Positions 44,974 through 54,800 of a stretch of DNA of 64,000 nucleotides are shown here, piece after piece (the first letter of the stretch is position 1; every line of letters starts with the position of its first letter). The notes below the pieces were generated by a model, which did no database searches, was not told the DNA's origin, and saw only the letters and a program-made list of their open reading frames with translations. Both the position numbers and the translations under genes were made by a program. Origin of the DNA: Pseudonocardia sp. MH-G8 (lineage in GTDB: Bacteria > Actinomycetota > Actinomycetes > Mycobacteriales > Pseudonocardiaceae); the NCBI RefSeq assembly GCF_002262885.1, contig NZ_NKYF01000001.1, positions 1,054,001 through 1,118,000 of the forward strand, given 5' to 3'.

Positions 44974-45007
44974 CTCGCTACTGGGAAGCCTGGCCTGAGG
45001 GAGCAGC

Positions 45008-45823
45008 GTGCTCGGCAACGCACTGATCGGACTGCGGGAAGGCCTCGAGGCCGCCCTGGTGGTCAGCATCCTCGTCGCCTTCCTCGTGCGCACCGGGCGC
45101 CGCTCGGCGCTGCCGATGGTCTGGCTCGGCGTCGGGATCGCCGTCGTGGTGAGCGCCGCCGTCACGCTCGCCCTCGCGCTCGCGCAGCAGCAGCTGACGT
45201 TCGAGGCGCAGGAGGCGTTCGGCGGCGTCCTCTCGATCGTCGCGGTCGGCTTCGTGACGTGGATGGTCTTCTGGATGCGCAGGGCCGCCCGGTCGATCTC
45301 CGCCGAGCTGCAGGGCAGGCTCGAAGGCGCGCTCGCGATGGGCCCGACGGCCGTGGTCGTGATGGCGGCGCTCGCGGTCGGTCGCGAGGGTCTCGAGACC
45401 GCGCTGTTCTTCTTCACCGCGGCCCGGGCCGCCGGGGAGACCGCGCGGCCGCTCATCGGTTTCCTGATCGGGATCGCGGTGGCCGTCGCGCTCGCGTACC
45501 TGATCTACCGCGGCGCGGTCCGTCTCGACCTCGGCCGGTTCTTCACCGTCACCGGGGTGCTGCTGATCCTCGTGGCCGCCGGCATCCTCGCCTACGGCGT
45601 GCACGACCTGCAGGAAGCGGGCATCGTGCCCGGGCTCACGACCCTCGCCTTCGACGTCAGCGCGGTGATCCCGCCCGATTCCTGGTACGGCGTCCTGCTG
45701 AAGGGGATCTTCAACTTCTCCCCGGCCACGACCGTGGCCGAGGCGATCGTCTGGGTCGCCTACGTGGCCGTCGTCCTCCCGCTGTTCCTGCGACCGCGAC
45801 GCAGCGCGACCACCCCCGCCTGA
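45008..45823 (+). CDS. efeU: Iron permease EfeU (FTR1 family)
   Basis: The 271-residue inner-membrane permease has seven predicted helices and both REGLE motifs, R10-E14 and R126-E130, which bind iron in the FTR1 family. It transports iron delivered by EfeO/EfeB. The GTG start at 45008 follows GAGGGAGCA. It is the first gene of efeUOB, under the candidate IdeR box, with a 31-bp gap to efeO. Confidence 0.93.
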   Translation: MLGNALIGLREGLEAALVVSILVAFLVRTGRRSALPMVWLGVGIAVVVSAAVTLALALAQQQLTFEAQEAFGGVLSIVAVGFVTWMVFWMRRAARSISAELQGRLEGALAMGPTAVVVMAALAVGREGLETALFFFTAARAAGETARPLIGFLIGIAVAVALAYLIYRGAVRLDLGRFFTVTGVLLILVAAGILAYGVHDLQEAGIVPGLTTLAFDVSAVIPPDSWYGVLLKGIFNFSPATTVAEAIVWVAYVAVVLPLFLRPRRSATTPA

Positions 45824-45854
45824 TCCTTCCTCCTGAATCGTTCCGAGGAGCACC

Positions 45855-46997
45855 ATGTCCCGCACGTCCCGAGCCGCCCTGTTCACCGCCTTCGCGACGG
45901 TGGCGGTCGCCGGCTGCACCAGCACCGCCCCGCCCGCCGCCGACGCCGGGGGTGGCGGCGGTCCGATCGCCGTGACTGCGGGCGACACGAGCTGCGAGGT
46001 CGCCGCCGCCGATGCACCGGCAGGCACGATCACGTTCGCCGTGCGCAACACCGGCAGCAAGATCACCGAGTTCTACCTCTACGGCACCGGCGACCGGATC
46101 ATGGGCGAGGTCGAGAACATCGGGCCCGGACTCACCCGCGAGCTGATCGTCGAGGTGCCCGACGGCGGCACCTACACCACGGCGTGCAAGCCGGGCATGG
46201 TCGGCGACGGGATCCGCGCCCCCTTCGCCGTCACCGGCGCGGCCACGCGGTCGGTCGACTCGGACACCCGGCTGGCCGAGGCAACCGCGGGATACCACCG
46301 CTGGGTCACCTCGCAGATCGAGGCGCTGGTGCCCAAGACGCAGGAGTTCGTCGACGCGGTGCAGGCCGGCGACGTGGAGACCGCCAAGGCGCTGTTCCCC
46401 GTCTCGCGGACCTACTGGGAGCGGATCGAGCCGGTCGCGGAGTCGTTCGGCGACATCGACCCGAAGATCGACGGCCGCGAGGACGACGAGCGCGACCCGG
46501 GCGTCGGCTTCACCGGCTACCACCGGCTGGAGAAGGACCTGTGGGTCGACGGCCTGCAGCCCGACTCCCCCGCGATCGCCGACCAGCTCATGACCGACCT
46601 CGCCGACCTGCAGTCGCGCGTCGCCACCGTCGAGCTCACTCCCGTGCAGCTCGCGAACGGGGCGAAGGAGCTGCTCGACGAGGTCGCCACCGGCAAGATC
46701 ACCGGCGAGGAGGACCGCTACTCGCACACCGACCTCTGGGACTTCAAGGCCAACGTCGAAGGCTCCCAGGGTGCCGTCGCCGCGCTCCGCCCGGTGATCG
46801 ACGCGAAGGACCCGGCGCTCGGCCCGCTGCTCGACGAGCGGTTCGCCGCCGTCGACGCGCTGCTCGAGGAGTACCGCGACGGCGACGGGTACCGGCTCTA
46901 CACGGAGCTGAGCGAGGACGACATCCGCCGCATGACCGAGGCCGTGGACGCGCTGGGCGAGCCGGTGAGCCAGGTCGCCGGCGTCGTCACGGCATGA
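45855..46997 (+). CDS. efeO: EfeO iron-binding lipoprotein
   Basis: The 380-residue protein has a lipoprotein signal (lipobox VAGC21). A cupredoxin-like N-terminal domain (about 40-130) carries Cys/Met residues (TSCEV, CKPGMVGDG). The C-terminal M75 peptidase-like domain (about 145-380) has the metal motif HxxE in GYHRLEKD. This is the two-domain EfeO that binds iron outside the membrane and passes it to EfeU. It overlaps efeB by 4 nt (ATGA). Confidence 0.92.
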   Translation: MSRTSRAALFTAFATVAVAGCTSTAPPAADAGGGGGPIAVTAGDTSCEVAAADAPAGTITFAVRNTGSKITEFYLYGTGDRIMGEVENIGPGLTRELIVEVPDGGTYTTACKPGMVGDGIRAPFAVTGAATRSVDSDTRLAEATAGYHRWVTSQIEALVPKTQEFVDAVQAGDVETAKALFPVSRTYWERIEPVAESFGDIDPKIDGREDDERDPGVGFTGYHRLEKDLWVDGLQPDSPAIADQLMTDLADLQSRVATVELTPVQLANGAKELLDEVATGKITGEEDRYSHTDLWDFKANVEGSQGAVAALRPVIDAKDPALGPLLDERFAAVDALLEEYRDGDGYRLYTELSEDDIRRMTEAVDALGEPVSQVAGVVTA

Positions 46998-48214
46998 CCG
47001 GTGGGCTGCGGCGACGGCAGCTGCTCGGTTGGGCGGGCGCCGGCGCCGCGCTGGCCGGCGCGGGCGCCTTGGCGGGCTGCACGACGCCGGCCGCACCCGC
47101 CGTCGACGGGGTGGTCCCGTTCCGCGGGACGCGCCAGGCCGGGATCGTCACGCCCGCGCAGGACCGGCTGCACTTCGTCGCGCTCGACCTCACCACCGGC
47201 GACCGCGACCGGGTTCGCGCGCTGCTGCAGAAGTGGACGGTCGCGGCCGAGCGCATGACCGCGGGCGCGGAGACGGCGCCGGGCGGCGCGACCGGCGGCA
47301 ACCCGGCCGCCCCTCCCGACGACACCGGCGAGGCGCTCGGCCTGCCGGCGTCGTCGCTCACGCTGACGTTCGGCGTGGGCCCCGGGTTCTTCGACCGGCT
47401 GGGCCTCGACCCCGCCCTGCGCCCGCCCGGCCTCGCCGAGCTGCCCCGGTTCACCGGCGACCAGCTCGACCCGGCCCTGTCCGGCGGCGACCTGTGCATC
47501 CAGGCGTGCTCCGACGACCCGCAGGTGGCGGTGCACGCGGTGCGCAACCTCGTCCGCTCCGGGTTCGGCACCACCACGGTGCGGTGGTCACAGCTCGGGT
47601 TCGGGCGCACGTCGTCGACGTCCACTTCACAGGCCACGCCGCGCAACCTGTTCGGCTTCAAGGACGGCACCCGCAACCTCAAGGCCGAGGACGGCGCCGA
47701 GCTCGACCGGCACGTGTGGGTGCGGCCCGGGGACGGGCCCGCGTGGCTCGAAGGCGGCAGCTACCTCGTCGCGCGGCGGATCCGGATGCACATCGAGATC
47801 TGGGACCGCACGTCGCTCGCCGAGCAGGAGACGATCATCGGCCGGACGAAGGGTGAGGGCGCCCCGCTCGGCGCGGCCGCCGAGTTCGACCCGCCCGACC
47901 TCTCCCCCGGGAGCGCCGTCGGCGCCGACGCGCACATCCGGCTCGCCTCCGCCGAGCACCTCGGCGGCGCGCGGATCCTGCGGCGCGGCTACAACTTCGT
48001 GGACGGCAGCGACGGTCGCGGCCACCTGGACGCCGGGCTGTTCTTCGTCGCGTTCGCGCGCGATCCCCACGCCCAGTTCGTGCCGATGCAGCGAGCGCTG
48101 GCGAACGACGACGTGCTGATGGAGTACATCGAGCACACCGGCTCGGCCGTCTTCGCCTGCCCACCCGGCCTCGGCGAGGGCGAGTACTGGGCCCAGCGTC
48201 TCCTCGCTCCGTGA
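46994..48214 (+). CDS. efeB: EfeB, DyP-type haem peroxidase
   Basis: The 406-residue protein has a twin-arginine signal (R6-R7-R8-QLLGWAGAGAALAGAGALAGC) that also contains a lipobox-like Cys. It has the DyP hallmark GFKDGT in NLFGFKDGTRNL. A distal Arg and a proximal His region (LHFVALDLTT and IRMHIEIWDR) are typical. It is exported folded with haem and oxidises Fe(II) or releases iron from haem for EfeO/EfeU. ATG 46994 overlaps the efeO stop. The operon ends in the GCGAGTCG repeat region. Confidence 0.93.
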   Translation: MTGGLRRRQLLGWAGAGAALAGAGALAGCTTPAAPAVDGVVPFRGTRQAGIVTPAQDRLHFVALDLTTGDRDRVRALLQKWTVAAERMTAGAETAPGGATGGNPAAPPDDTGEALGLPASSLTLTFGVGPGFFDRLGLDPALRPPGLAELPRFTGDQLDPALSGGDLCIQACSDDPQVAVHAVRNLVRSGFGTTTVRWSQLGFGRTSSTSTSQATPRNLFGFKDGTRNLKAEDGAELDRHVWVRPGDGPAWLEGGSYLVARRIRMHIEIWDRTSLAEQETIIGRTKGEGAPLGAAAEFDPPDLSPGSAVGADAHIRLASAEHLGGARILRRGYNFVDGSDGRGHLDAGLFFVAFARDPHAQFVPMQRALANDDVLMEYIEHTGSAVFACPPGLGEGEYWAQRLLAP

Positions 48215-48527
48215 GCACCCGCGAGACGCGCCCAAACACCCGCGAATCGCGCCCAAACACCCGCGAGTCGGGGTCGAGCACCCGCGAGTCGGGGCCTCAG
48301 CGCGCACGTATCGCGGTCCGGCTGCACCACAGACGCAAGGACCCTCACCTGGAGCCCGACACACACGCACACCCAAAGCCCGACTCGCCGAGGAGCGGAG
48401 CCCGACACACGCAGACCCAAAGCCCGACTCGCGGAAGGGCAGAACGCGACACACACGCACCCAAAGCCCGACTCGCGGAAGGGCGGGGCGCGACATGTGC
48501 GCGCCTAGAGCCCGACTCGCGGAGGGG
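48215..48527. repeat. Third GCGAGTCG repeat region, with a 44-bp repeat
   Basis: This 313-bp gene-free gap lies between convergent efeB and the lpqU-like gene. The left block has the core GCGAGTCG or variants at 48221, 48242, 48263 and 48284, exactly 21 bp apart. The right block has the complement CGACTCGC at 48381, 48425, 48469 and 48513, exactly 44 bp apart, within a 44-bp unit that contains aaagcccgactcgcgg and acacacgcacc. As at 801-1470, the two blocks are inverted relative to each other, so a long hairpin can form. It probably also terminates both genes. Confidence 0.88.
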
Positions 48528-49310
48528 TCAGGCGGCGGTCGTGGTGTTGTACCGGTCGGCGGCGGCCCAGACCAGGCGGGCGTACTCCACCGAGCTGTTG
48601 TAGGTGAGGATCCCGTCCCACCAGCCCTCGCCGCTGGCGGTGTCGCGGCCGTCGGCGCAGAGGTAGCGGGCCGCGGCGAGGGCAGCGTCGTCGAGCTGGT
48701 GCGGGTCGCGGACGCCGTCGGCGTTGCCGTCGGCGCCGTAGCGCTCCCAGGTGCCGGGCAGGAACTGCATGGGACCGACGGCCCGGTCGAAGGTCGTGTC
48801 GCCGTCGAACCGGCCCGTGTCGGTGTCGCGGATCTCGCGGACGCCGGGCGAGCCGTCCAGCGGGACCCCGATGATGCGCGGGCGCGCGACGCCGTCGGCG
48901 TCCACCTCCGCGCCGCCGTAGCGGCCGTGGTCGGACTCGACGCGGCCGATCCCGGCCAGGGTGATCCACGACAGGCCGCAGTCGGGCGTGTCGGCCCGCT
49001 GCCCGAGCTCGGCCGCGGCATAGGCGCGCAGTGCACGTGCCGGGACACCGCTGCGCTCCTGCGCGGCGCCGGACCACGCGGCGAGGTCGATGCCCTCGGC
49101 AAGCGGTGCGGGCTGCGGGACCGGGGTGTTCCGGTCCACGTCTGCAGGGGTGAGGCCGTCCCCGCGTCGGGGCTCGTCGGCGCCGTCGTCGGGGGCCGAG
49201 AGGGAGGAGAGGGCGGCGACACCGACCACCACCAGCATCGCCATCACGCCGAGCACTGCCAGCACGATCGGTCCGGCACGGCGAGGGCGGCGCCGGTCGG
49301 GTGCGGTCAC
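48528..49310 (-). CDS. LpqU-like lytic transglycosylase
   Basis: The 260-residue protein has a cytoplasmic Arg-rich start and one N-terminal membrane helix (about 13-36, PIVLAVLGVMAMLVVVGVAALSSL). An SLT_2-type transglycosylase domain follows (about 95-255) with the catalytic Glu in LAGIGRVESDHGRYGG. It also has DRAVGPMQFLPGTWERYGADGNADGVRDPHQLDDAALAAARYLC. It probably cleaves peptidoglycan outside the membrane. It lies between mazG and eno as lpqU does in mycobacteria, but it has no lipobox, so it is anchored by its helix. Confidence 0.87.
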   Translation of the reverse strand: MTAPDRRRPRRAGPIVLAVLGVMAMLVVVGVAALSSLSAPDDGADEPRRGDGLTPADVDRNTPVPQPAPLAEGIDLAAWSGAAQERSGVPARALRAYAAAELGQRADTPDCGLSWITLAGIGRVESDHGRYGGAEVDADGVARPRIIGVPLDGSPGVREIRDTDTGRFDGDTTFDRAVGPMQFLPGTWERYGADGNADGVRDPHQLDDAALAAARYLCADGRDTASGEGWWDGILTYNSSVEYARLVWAAADRYNTTTAA

Positions 49311-49346
49311 CCCATCCAGACTAGCGATCTCCGCGGCGGCGCGCCG

Positions 49347-50291
49347 TCAGCTCCGCTCGCGGGGCCAGTACCGCTTCCAGGCGTCGGGGTCGAGGGCGTG
49401 GGGGTCGGCGCCGTCGGCCGCAGCCGTGCGCTCGGCGCTGCGCACCGCCTCGGCGAACCGGCGTGCGGCGGTGCGCAGCGCGGCCTCCGGGTCGATCCCG
49501 GCGAGCTTCGCCTGCGCGGCGAGGGCGAACAGCTGCTCGCCCACGCCCGAACCGGACGGGAGCAGGTCGGCGGGCAGGTGGGCCCGGGCCGTGCGGCTGG
49601 TGAGCTTCGCGGCGAGCGCGACGGCGGGCTGCCCGAGCGGCACGCCGTCCACGCTGGACTCGCGCTGCTTCTCGGCGCGCTTGAGCTCCTCCCAACGGTG
49701 CTCCTGGCGCTCGGCGGTGTCGATCCGCTCGCTGCCGGCGAAGACGTGCGGGTGCCGCCCGACCAGCTTGGCGACGAGGTCGCCTGCCACGTCGTCGATC
49801 GTGAACGGCCGCTCCGGGTCCTCTGCGGCGACGCGCGCGTGGAACAGCACCTGCAGCAGGACGTCGCCCAGCTCCTCGCGGACGGCGTGGCGGTCACCGT
49901 CCTCGATCGCCTCGTAGAGCTCGTAGGACTCCTCGATGAGGTACTGCAGCAGCGACTCGTGGGTCTGCTCGGCGTCCCAGGGGCAGCCGCCGGGCGAGCG
50001 GAGCCGGTCCATCACGGCGGCGGCGTCGAGCAATGCGGCGCCAGGGGGCGGGTCCGCGCGGACGAGGTCACCGTCGTCGCGGGCCGGGTCCGTGGTCAAC
50101 AGCACCTCGGCGCCGTCACCCCACCCGTCCGACCGCACCGCACCCGTGGCGGCCACGACCTCGGCGGGGACGCTCGCGTCGGCGAGCACCCGGTCGGCGG
50201 CACGGAGGGCGGGCAGCGCCGCGGCCGGCAGGACGCCGGTCCACCGCTCGGGCAGGACGACGACGGTGCGGCGCACACCCGGGTTGCCCAC
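49347..50291 (-). CDS. mazG: Nucleoside triphosphate pyrophosphohydrolase MazG
   Basis: MazG hydrolyses (d)NTPs to the monophosphate and pyrophosphate and can lower (p)ppGpp-related and mutagenic nucleotides. The 314-residue protein has a long N-terminal part (about 1-90) and the MazG core (about 95-220). The core has the metal-binding EExxE12-28ExxD pattern: GGCPWDAEQTHESLLQYLIEESYELYEAIEDGDRHAVREELGDVLLQVLFHARV. The C-terminal tail is not the second MazG domain of E. coli. A GTG start at 50291 gives the family length. It abuts the SurA-like gene (4-bp gap), so they are cotranscribed. Confidence 0.92.
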   Translation of the reverse strand: MGNPGVRRTVVVLPERWTGVLPAAALPALRAADRVLADASVPAEVVAATGAVRSDGWGDGAEVLLTTDPARDDGDLVRADPPPGAALLDAAAVMDRLRSPGGCPWDAEQTHESLLQYLIEESYELYEAIEDGDRHAVREELGDVLLQVLFHARVAAEDPERPFTIDDVAGDLVAKLVGRHPHVFAGSERIDTAERQEHRWEELKRAEKQRESSVDGVPLGQPAVALAAKLTSRTARAHLPADLLPSGSGVGEQLFALAAQAKLAGIDPEAALRTAARRFAEAVRSAERTAAADGADPHALDPDAWKRYWPRERS

Positions 50292-50295
50292 CGGC

Positions 50296-51219
50296 TCAGG
50301 CCGCCGCCGGTGGCAGGATCATCCCGGCCTGCTCGTCCTCGCCGACGACGCGGAGCTGGATCGGGTCCATCACCCCGTAGCGGGGGTTGATCTCCACACC
50401 GACCTCGTCGATCGTCTGCTGCAGCGAGCGCAGCCCGATCGCGACGAACTCGGCCTGGCTGAGGCTGGAGAGCGCCGCCGGGTCGGTGGGGGCGTCGGTG
50501 CGCCGGTCGGTGACGCGCAGGATGAGCCAGCCGTTCTGGCGCGGGTCGGCCTGGTAGGCCACGACCGAGCCGGTGGGCACCCAGAACGCGGGCGACGCCG
50601 CGTCGCCGGGCGAGGCCGCTGCCTGAACGGTGAGGCCGCTGCGCCCGGTCTGCGGGTTCGCGGTCAGCGCGTCGGCCTCCGGGCCACCCCGGGCGAGCAC
50701 CTCCGACTTGGCCTGCGCGTCCTCGCGGGACGTGGCGGCCACGAGGTCGACGGTGACCTGCAGCCCGGGCACCAGACGCTGGCCCAGCTGCGCGGCGATC
50801 ACCTGGTCGCGCGCCCAGTCGCGCAGCTCCTGGCCCTGCAGGAAGTCCTCGACACCCAGGCGACCGTTCGGGTCGGGCTGGGCGAGCAGGGCCAGCTGCG
50901 CGTCGATCTGCGGCTCGGCGACGCTGATGCCCTCTTCGGCGGCGCGGCGCGCGAGCAGGCCGTGCATCACCTCGCGGGTGACGATGTCGCGCGCGAGCCG
51001 GGCCGGGGTGACCTGCCGCGCGGCGAGCTCCGCCTGGTCGTGCATCGACAGCGCCGCGTCGAGCTGGCTCTGGACGCGCTCGAGCGGGACGGCCTGGCCG
51101 CCGACGACGACCGCCGTACCTGCCTGGCCCGGTCCACCACATCCGCTGACGACCGCAGCGACGACCACGACGGCCGCGGCAACGCGTCCCACCCGCATCC
51201 GCATCCGCACGTCCGACAC
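50296..51219 (-). CDS. SurA N-terminal-domain lipoprotein
   Basis: The 307-residue protein has a lipoprotein signal with lipobox VVSGC27. A SurA-N/trigger-factor-like chaperone domain follows (about 35-160, TAVVVGGQAVPLERVQSQLDAALSMH ... VTREVMHGLLARRAAEEGISVAEPQIDAQLALL). The C-terminal region lacks a clear parvulin active site. It probably acts as a folding helper for exported proteins. It lies between RDD and mazG in the same direction and is likely part of the mfd-mazG transcription unit. Confidence 0.82.
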   Translation of the reverse strand: MSDVRMRMRVGRVAAAVVVVAAVVSGCGGPGQAGTAVVVGGQAVPLERVQSQLDAALSMHDQAELAARQVTPARLARDIVTREVMHGLLARRAAEEGISVAEPQIDAQLALLAQPDPNGRLGVEDFLQGQELRDWARDQVIAAQLGQRLVPGLQVTVDLVAATSREDAQAKSEVLARGGPEADALTANPQTGRSGLTVQAAASPGDAASPAFWVPTGSVVAYQADPRQNGWLILRVTDRRTDAPTDPAALSSLSQAEFVAIGLRSLQQTIDEVGVEINPRYGVMDPIQLRVVGEDEQAGMILPPAAA

Positions 51220-51246
51220 CCTCTCACGGGGGGTGTGGGGTCCGGA

Positions 51247-51738
51247 TCAGAGGTCGGCCTGCACCACCAGCGTGCCGCAGATCTTGTCGGCGAAGGTCTG
51301 GTGCTGCTCGTCCCACAACGGCCACACATACCCCAGTCCGAGGGTGAGCCCGTCGAGCAGGTGGGCGATCTGGCGGCCCACCGCCCGCCCGAACCCGACC
51401 GGCTCACCGGTGCGCGCCGCGACGAGGCGCGTGCCGAGCGCACTCTTGCCGAGACTCTGACCCGAACGGCCCTGCCGGTAGCCGCTGTTCCACAGCAGGA
51501 ACACCGACCCGACCACGGCCGCGGCCGGGTACACGAAGCCGATCACGAGGACGTCCCTCGTGGCGAGCGCGGCGATCAGCGCAACGGCGAGCAGCCCGCC
51601 GGGGATACCGATGTCGATCAGGAAGCCGCCGACGCGCTGCCCGTACGTGGCGAGCAGCGGGAACCCGTACAGCGGCGGCCGGGCTCCACCTGCAGCGTCC
51701 TGACGGAGCGGGTCGGACTCCGGACGGGGTTCGGGCAC
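51247..51738 (-). CDS. RDD-family membrane protein
   Basis: The 163-residue protein has the RDD domain: YGQRVGGFLIDIGIPGGLLAVALIAALA (about 31-58), a second and third hydrophobic segment (VLVIGFVYPAAAVVGSVFLLW), and a polar loop with GRSGQSLGKSALGTRLVAARTGEPVGFGRAVGR. The Arg-Asp/Asp-type motif in the first helix is partly kept (R35...D42). RDD proteins are membrane proteins of uncertain function, some of them ion transporters. It sits about 110 bp after mfd on the same strand. Confidence 0.85.
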   Translation of the reverse strand: MPEPRPESDPLRQDAAGGARPPLYGFPLLATYGQRVGGFLIDIGIPGGLLAVALIAALATRDVLVIGFVYPAAAVVGSVFLLWNSGYRQGRSGQSLGKSALGTRLVAARTGEPVGFGRAVGRQIAHLLDGLTLGLGYVWPLWDEQHQTFADKICGTLVVQADL

Positions 51739-51849
51739 GCAGTTCTCCGGCGACGTCGTGCCCGCCCGAGCCGGTCTCGGGGGGCTCCAACTAGAAGATC
51801 GCCACGAACGGCGGTTCGTTACTCCACGCAGGTGAACGGATGCGGATCG

Positions 51850-54800
51850 TCAGACCGCAGCAGGGTGACGCACCGGGCTGACGATGTCGGTGAGCAGCTT
51901 CGTGCACCACTCGAGCAGGGCGACGTCCCGCAGCGGCGCCCCACCGATCCGTCCGCCCTCCACCGGCTTCGGCACCGTGACGAGCTTGGACGCCGGCTTG
52001 TACTGCGCCTTCGGGTGCAGCCGCCGCAGCCGCAGCTGCGCCGAGTCGGGCAGGTCCACCGGGCCGATCCGGACGCTCGCCCCGGCCACCGCCACCTCGC
52101 CGACGCCCAACGTCCGGCAGGTCTGCCGGAACGTCGCGACGGCGAGCAGGTTGCGCACCGCGGTGGGCGGCTCGCCGTAGCGGTCGACGAGCTCCTCGAC
52201 GATCGCGTCGAGCGCGGCGGCGTCCGACGCCTCGGCGATCTTGCGGTAGACCTCGAGCCGCAGCCGCTCTCCCGTGACGTAGTCGTGCGGCACGTGCGCG
52301 TCGATCGGCAGGTCCACCCGCACCTCGGCCAGCTGCTCGGGCTCCTCGCCCTCGCCGGCGCCCGCCTGCTGGCGGAACGCCGCAACGGCCTCCCCGACCA
52401 GACGGATGTAGAGGTCGAACCCGACGCCGGCGATGTGGCCGCTCTGCTCGGCGCCGAGGATGTTGCCCGCGCCGCGGATCTCCAGGTCCTTCATCGCGAC
52501 GGCGGCGCCGGACCCCAGGTCGGAGTGCTGGGCGATGGTGGCCAGGCGATCGTGCGCGGTCTCGGTGAGCGGGTGCTCGGGCGGGAAGAGGAAGTAGGCG
52601 TAGCCGCGCTCGCGGCCCCGGCCGACCCGGCCGCGCAGCTGGTGGAGCTGGGAGAGCCCGAGGGTGTCGGAGCGCTCGACGATCAAGGTGTTGGCGTTGG
52701 AGATGTCCAGGCCGTTCTCCACGATCGTCGTGCAGACCAGGACGTCGTACTCCTTGTGCCAGAACCCGGCGACCGTCCGTTCCAGCAGGTCCTCGTTCAT
52801 CTGCCCGTGCGCGATGCCGATGCGCGCCTCCGGGACGAGGTCCCGGATCTGCCGCGCCGCGCGGTCGATGGTCGAGACCCGGTTGTGCACGTAGAACACC
52901 TGGCCGTCGCGCAGCAGCTCGCGGCGGATCGCCGCGCCCACCTGCTTGGTGTCGTACCCGCCGACGTAGGTGAGCGTGGGGTGGCGGTCCTCGGGCGGCG
53001 TGGCGATCGTCGACATCTCGCGGATCCCGGCCAGGCTCATCTCCAGCGTGCGCGGGATCGGCGTGGCGGACAGGGTGAGCACGTCGACGTAGGTGCGCAG
53101 CGCGGTGATGTGTTCCTTGTGCTCCACGCCGAAGCGCTGCTCCTCGTCGACGATCACGAGGCCGAGGTCCTTCCACCGGATCCCGGTCTGCAGCAGGCGG
53201 TGGGTGCCGACCACGATGTCGACCTCGCCCCCGGCGAGCCCCTCGACCGTCTGCTTCGCCTCCATCGCGTCGGTGAACCGCGAGAGCCCCTTGACGGTGA
53301 CCGGGAAGGCGCGCATCCGGTCGGCGAAGGTCTGCAGGTGCTGGGTGGCCAGCAGGGTCGTGGGCACGAGCACGGCCACCTGCTTGCCGTCCTGCACCGC
53401 CTTGAACGCCGCCCGCACCGCGATCTCGGTCTTGCCGAACCCGACGTCGCCGGAGATCACCCGGTCCATCGGGACCGCGCGCTCCATGTCGCGCTTGACC
53501 TCCTCGATGGCCGCGAGCTGGTCGGGCGTCTCGGTGAACGGGAACGCGTCCTCCAGCTCGCGCTGCCACGGCGTGTCCGTGGCGAACGCGTGGCCCGGCG
53601 AGGACTGGCGGGCCGCGTAGAGCTGCACCAGCTGGGCGGCGATCTGACGGACGGCCTTGCGGGCGCGCCCCTTGGTCCTGGCCCAGTCGGCACCACCGAG
53701 CTTGTTGAGGCTCGGCACCTCGCCGCCGACGTAGCGGCTGATCTCGTCGAGCGCGTCGGTGGGGACGAAGAGCCGGTCCGCGGGCTGCCCGCGCTTGGAG
53801 CTCGCGTACTCCAGCACGAGGTACTCGCGGGTGGCACCGGCGACGGTGCGCTCGCGCATCTCGACGAACCGGCCGATGCCGTGCTGGGAGTGCACGACGT
53901 GGTCGCCGGGGGTCAGGGTGACCAGGTCGACGGCGTTGCGCCGCTTCGACGCCAGCTTGCGCGGTTCGGTGCCGGTGGCGCGGTTGCCGGTGAGGTCGGA
54001 CTCGGTGAGCAGCACGAGCCCGGACGCGGTGAGGCCCTCGGTGAGCCGGCCGCAGGTGACGGTGACCAGGCCCGGCTGCGGAGCCTCGAGCAGCTCCTCG
54101 ACGAGGGTGGCCGGCACGTCGGCCTCGCGCAGCTGCTCCAGCGAGCGCTGCGCGGTGCCGTGCCCGGCCACGACGAGGACGGCGGCGCCCCCGGTGGCCA
54201 CGTGGGCGCGCAGGTCGACCAGGGCGCGGTCGGTGTCGCCGCGGTAGCTCTCGACCTCGTGGACGGCCGGCGCGAGCACGTCGTCGCGTCCGGAGAGCAG
54301 CGGGCTGAGCGTGACGACCGGGCGCCCGGTGCTCGACGCGCGCCCCAGGACCTCGCCGAGGTCGCGGTAGGCGGACGCCCCGACGTCGATCGGCGAATCA
54401 GCACCGACACCCGCCGCGAACCAGGACGCCTCGAGGAACTCCTGCCCCGTGCGCACGAGATCGGCGCTGCGGGTGCGGATGCGCTCCGGGTCGGCGAGGA
54501 GCACGAGCGACCCGGCGGGCAGCAGGTCGGTGAGCAGCTCGAGCTCGCTGCCGACCAGCGCGGGCACGAGCGACTCCATGCCCTCGGTGGGGATGCCCTC
54601 GGCGAGGTGCTCCAGCAACTCGCGCAGCTGCGGGTTGTTCTCGTGGGTGCGGGCCAGGGCGGCGGCCCGCTCGCGCACGGGCTCGGTGAGCAGCAGCTCC
54701 CGGCAGCCGGGGGCCAGCAGCTCGTCGACGGGTTCCACCGAGCGCTGGTCCGCCACGGAGAACGAGCGCAGCTCGCTGACCTCGTCGCCCCAGAACTCCA

